64,000 nucleotides of DNA from Anaerolineae bacterium (lineage in GTDB: Bacteria; Chloroflexota; Anaerolineae; 4572-78; J111): the NCBI GenBank assembly GCA_023382535.1, contig JAHDWA010000028.1, forward strand, positions 46,880 to 110,879. The letters run 5' to 3'. The notes under the pieces were generated by a model. That model was not told where the DNA came from. It saw only the letters and a program-made list of their open reading frames with translations, and ran no database searches. Position numbers and translations under genes: made by a program. Position 1 is the stretch's first letter. Every line of letters starts with the position of its first letter. This document shows, in pieces, positions 61,781 to 64,000 of this stretch.

Positions 61781-63025
61781 ATGGCATACGATAAGATTGT
61801 CGTTCCCAAAGACGGCCAAAAAGTTACTATTCAAGGCGACAAATTAAATGTGCCGGATCATCCGATTCTGGCTTTTATTGAAGGCGATGGCATTGGCCCC
61901 GACATTACCCGGGCCAGCCTGCGCATCTGGGATGCCGCAGTTCAGGCTGCTTATGGCGGCCAGCGCAAAGTGGCCTGGATGGAAATCTACGCCGGCGAAA
62001 AAGCGAGCCGGCTTTACAATGGCAATTATATGCCGGAAGAAACGTTTGACGCGCTGCGCGAATTCATTGTCGGCATCAAAGGGCCGCTGACCACCCCGGT
62101 CGGCGGGGGCTTCCGCAGCCTGAATGTCACCTTGCGCCAGGTGCTCGACCTGTACGCCTGCGTCCGCCCGGTGCGCTGGTACCAGGGCGTTCCCAGCCCG
62201 GTTAAGCACCCTGAGGATGTGAATATCGTCATCTTTCGGGAAAACACCGAAGACGTTTACGCGGGCATCGAGTATGAAGCCGGCACGCCGGAAAATGAGA
62301 AACTGGCCAGGTTTTTACGCGAAGAGATGGGGGCCACTTTCTTTGAAGGGGCCGGCCTGGGCGTCAAGCCGATCAGTGCCTTTGGCAGCAAGCGGCTGGT
62401 GCGCAAGGCGATCCAGCATGCCTTGAGTGAAGGCTTCGACAGCGTGACCCTCGTTCACAAGGGCAATATCCAAAAATTCACCGAGGGCGCTTTCCGCAAG
62501 TGGGGTTACGAGGTAGCCAAAGAAGAGTTTGGCGATGTGACCATCACCGAGGACGAGCTGTGGAGCCAGTACAACGGCAAGCAGCCTGAAGGTAAAATTG
62601 TCATCAAGGACCGTATTGCCGACATCATGTTCCAACTGGCGCTGCTGCGCCCGCAAGAGTTTGGTGTGCTGGCCGCCCCAAATCTGAACGGTGATTATCT
62701 CAGCGATGCCCTGGCCGCCGAAGTCGGGGGGTTGGGGATTGCCCCCGGCGCTAACATTGCCGACTTTGTAGCGCTCTTTGAAGCTACCCACGGCACTGCG
62801 CCCAAATACACCAATCAGGACAAGGTCAACCCGGGCAGCTTGCTCTTCTCTGGCTGCATGATGCTTGATTATATCGGCTGGCGCGAAGCGTCAGGCTTAA
62901 TTCACCGGGCTTTTGAGAAAACGGTCTTGCAGAAAGTAGTCACCTACGACTTTGCCCGGCAGATGGAAGGCGCAACCGAGGTCAAAACGAGCGAATTTGC
63001 CGACGCGATTATTCAGAATTTGTAA
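61781..63025 (+). CDS. icd: isocitrate dehydrogenase (NADP+)
   Basis: 414 aa, close to E. coli Icd (416). Oxidative decarboxylation of isocitrate to 2-oxoglutarate in the TCA cycle. Substrate site: [20 protein letters not shown] with the regulatory Ser and Asn, [14 protein letters not shown], and the Tyr/Lys in the clasp region. [20 protein letters not shown] keeps the Lys-Tyr pair that selects NADP+. The N-terminal opening ([20 protein letters not shown]) also matches the E. coli type. AGGAG upstream of ATG 61781. Own promoter; hairpin after the stop. Confidence 0.98.
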   Translation: MAYDKIVVPKDGQKVTIQGDKLNVPDHPILAFIEGDGIGPDITRASLRIWDAAVQAAYGGQRKVAWMEIYAGEKASRLYNGNYMPEETFDALREFIVGIKGPLTTPVGGGFRSLNVTLRQVLDLYACVRPVRWYQGVPSPVKHPEDVNIVIFRENTEDVYAGIEYEAGTPENEKLARFLREEMGATFFEGAGLGVKPISAFGSKRLVRKAIQHALSEGFDSVTLVHKGNIQKFTEGAFRKWGYEVAKEEFGDVTITEDELWSQYNGKQPEGKIVIKDRIADIMFQLALLRPQEFGVLAAPNLNGDYLSDALAAEVGGLGIAPGANIADFVALFEATHGTAPKYTNQDKVNPGSLLFSGCMMLDYIGWREASGLIHRAFEKTVLQKVVTYDFARQMEGATEVKTSEFADAIIQNL

Positions 63026-63045
63026 GAAGTACGACTCAGGTAACA

Positions 63046-63072
63046 AAAGGGGGGGTGGAGAACACCCCCTTT
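63046..63072 (+). terminator. GC-rich hairpin after icd
   Basis: AAAGGGGG...GTG against CACCCCCTTT (63063-63072) with bulged G residues. Followed by TTTGGATT, a weak T-tract. Probable terminator. Confidence 0.55.
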
Positions 63073-63142
63073 GGATTCATCTCTTAAGTGATAGATACAG
63101 GGTCTAAGATAAAGGGTAATCGATCTGTACTTTATCTTTACA

Positions 63143-63721
63143 CTACCAATCACTGTAATCGCTGATGTCAATTTGCTCTTTAGTTTGTGTATCCGTAACC
63201 CTAATTCCCAACCCGACTGTACTTGGCGAAAATGTATAGATGTACCGAGAGGTAAATTCATCATCCTTATTCCAGAATTCCCATTTTTGTAGGGACTGAT
63301 ACTCTTTTTCCTTTATCATAAATCCCCGTTTGTGATTCTGTGCTACTTCCGATGCCTCTGCTTGAAGTACTGTAACTGTAGCTTCAAATGATGCTGTCTC
63401 TCCCACTACCACATGTTCAACACCAATAATACAGGTTGGCGATGTAACTTGTAGAGTATAGATGCAGGCACGGGCATCAGTGGTTCCATAATAAGGTTGT
63501 ATAATTCCTTTTTCTTGTAACCTCTCCATAAGGGAGCGTAGAGTATCGTCAATCGGAAAGCGGCCACGAAAACTGCCTAGCCTCATTTGTTCATCAAAAA
63601 CTATCTTATCCAAAGCAGCTTGCCAATTCTCTATCTGTTTTTCAATATTCTCTGACAGTGAAAAGCATAGGACATATGTGGATCCATAGAAGTCATAATT
63701 GGTTCTGTAGATAGTTATCAT
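63143..63721 (-). CDS. hypothetical protein
   Basis: 192 aa, not recognised. AT-rich compared with the neighbours. No signal peptide or membrane segment. Predicted as mixed alpha/beta: MITIYRTNYDFYGSTYVLCF, a helical region with NWQAALDKIVFDEQMRLGSF, then strand-rich parts (CIYTLQVTSPTCIIGVEHVV). Three Cys without metal-site spacing. Follows another minus-strand gene by 58 bases and may share its transcript. The base composition suggests a gene acquired from elsewhere. Confidence 0.6.
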   Translation of the reverse strand: MITIYRTNYDFYGSTYVLCFSLSENIEKQIENWQAALDKIVFDEQMRLGSFRGRFPIDDTLRSLMERLQEKGIIQPYYGTTDARACIYTLQVTSPTCIIGVEHVVVGETASFEATVTVLQAEASEVAQNHKRGFMIKEKEYQSLQKWEFWNKDDEFTSRYIYTFSPSTVGLGIRVTDTQTKEQIDISDYSDW

Positions 63722-63779
63722 AGCATTAACAGTCTTCTCCCCATATAGTATTCATACCGTGAGCCGCCCAATGAGCGGT

Positions 63780-64000
63780 TTAACTGGGCAGCCGTCCAGT
63801 GCGCAGCAAGTACCACAACCGGTTCAGGCGATACAAGCGATGCCGAAAAATGAACCAGAGGCCGGCTAAAATTCCGCCCACTTCCCAAATCCACAATTCA
63901 GGCCGGCGGGTGAAGGCGTACCAGTAGGCCAGGCCCATATCGGCTTGCTCGCTGCCGGTTTTGCGCCAAACGTGGAACCGCCAGCCGCGGAAAGGCCAGT
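63780..64000 (-). CDS. unknown protein, C-terminal 73 residues, cut by the window edge
   Basis: The minus-strand frame is open from base 64000 to TAA at 63780-63782. It reads Trp/Arg-rich with GWRFHVWRKTGSEQADMGLA, a probable membrane helix LWIWEVGGILAGLWFIFRH, and a basic end (RLYRLNRLWYLLRTGRLPS). The start lies outside the window. Codon choice is like that of real genes here. Family not recognised. Confidence 0.55.
   Translation of the reverse strand, partial: WPFRGWRFHVWRKTGSEQADMGLAYWYAFTRRPELWIWEVGGILAGLWFIFRHRLYRLNRLWYLLRTGRLPS

Noticed and set aside
63013..63264. 83-codon minus-strand frame after icd
   Set aside because: Overlaps the hairpin after icd and the end of the 63143 gene in another frame; no ribosome site.

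Overview
The window is a stretch of bacterial chromosome carrying about 55 protein genes on both strands. No rRNA, tRNA, CRISPR array, insertion sequence or phage gene was seen. The gene content suggests a Chloroflexota (Anaerolineae-like) heterotroph. The evidence is a delta-60-repeat secreted protein ending in a YLPLILK-type tail, proteins with effector-associated-type helical domains, FHA/zinc-ribbon ABC transporters, P/T-rich linkers, MalFG-type sugar import, and many dispersed palindromic repeats. This assignment is an inference from gene style and not from a marker gene.

Layout. 1-8.4 kb: end of a CCG-domain Fe-S protein, an esterase, a delta-60-repeat protein, mgtE with a structured leader, a Rieske-ThDP fusion enzyme and a membrane protein with a coiled-coil head. 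8.6-13.4 kb: xpt-guaA and a PP2C-like/beta-propeller membrane protein. 13.5-24.8 kb: a complete phosphotransferase operon: SorC-type regulator, GutM, glucitol-type EIIC, EIIC2, EIIB and EIIA as separate genes, a SAF-domain oxidoreductase, HPr, EI, a fused 2-oxoacid dehydrogenase E1, E2 and a second HPr. 24.8-30.7 kb, minus strand: SNF2 helicase, SWIM zinc-finger protein and a helicase-associated-domain protein. 31-37 kb: GNAT, PflX-type radical SAM enzyme, SLC13/RCK transporter, EttA and a receiver protein. 37.2-45.2 kb, minus strand: aldolase, ABC binding protein, two permeases and two FGGY kinases behind a LacI-type operator. 45.3-54.8 kb: recA with SOS-like boxes, polysaccharide genes with a degenerate GGDEF protein, SAM hydrolase, murA with Asp in place of the catalytic Cys, an MBL hydrolase, a NicO metal transporter and a TVP38 protein. 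54.9-60.3 kb: effector-associated-type protein, FHA-FHA-ABC transporter and a membrane-anchored subtilase. 60.7-64 kb: SDR, icd and two unknown genes, the last cut by the window edge.

How the genes work together. Two sugar-uptake loci dominate. The PTS locus makes its own HPr and EI and sits next to a pyruvate/acetoin-type dehydrogenase, so PEP-derived pyruvate and its oxidation are encoded together. The ABC locus appears to take up a sugar, phosphorylate it with two related kinases and cleave it with a class I aldolase. The most unusual signals are the PTS-dehydrogenase supercluster with its looping-type operator pair, the SNF2-SWIM-helicase-associated triad, the nearly leaderless effector-associated/FHA-ABC/protease cassette, the switch-like mgtE leader, the Rieske-ThDP fusion, and a dispersed family of hairpins with invariant TTCA/TGAA loops.
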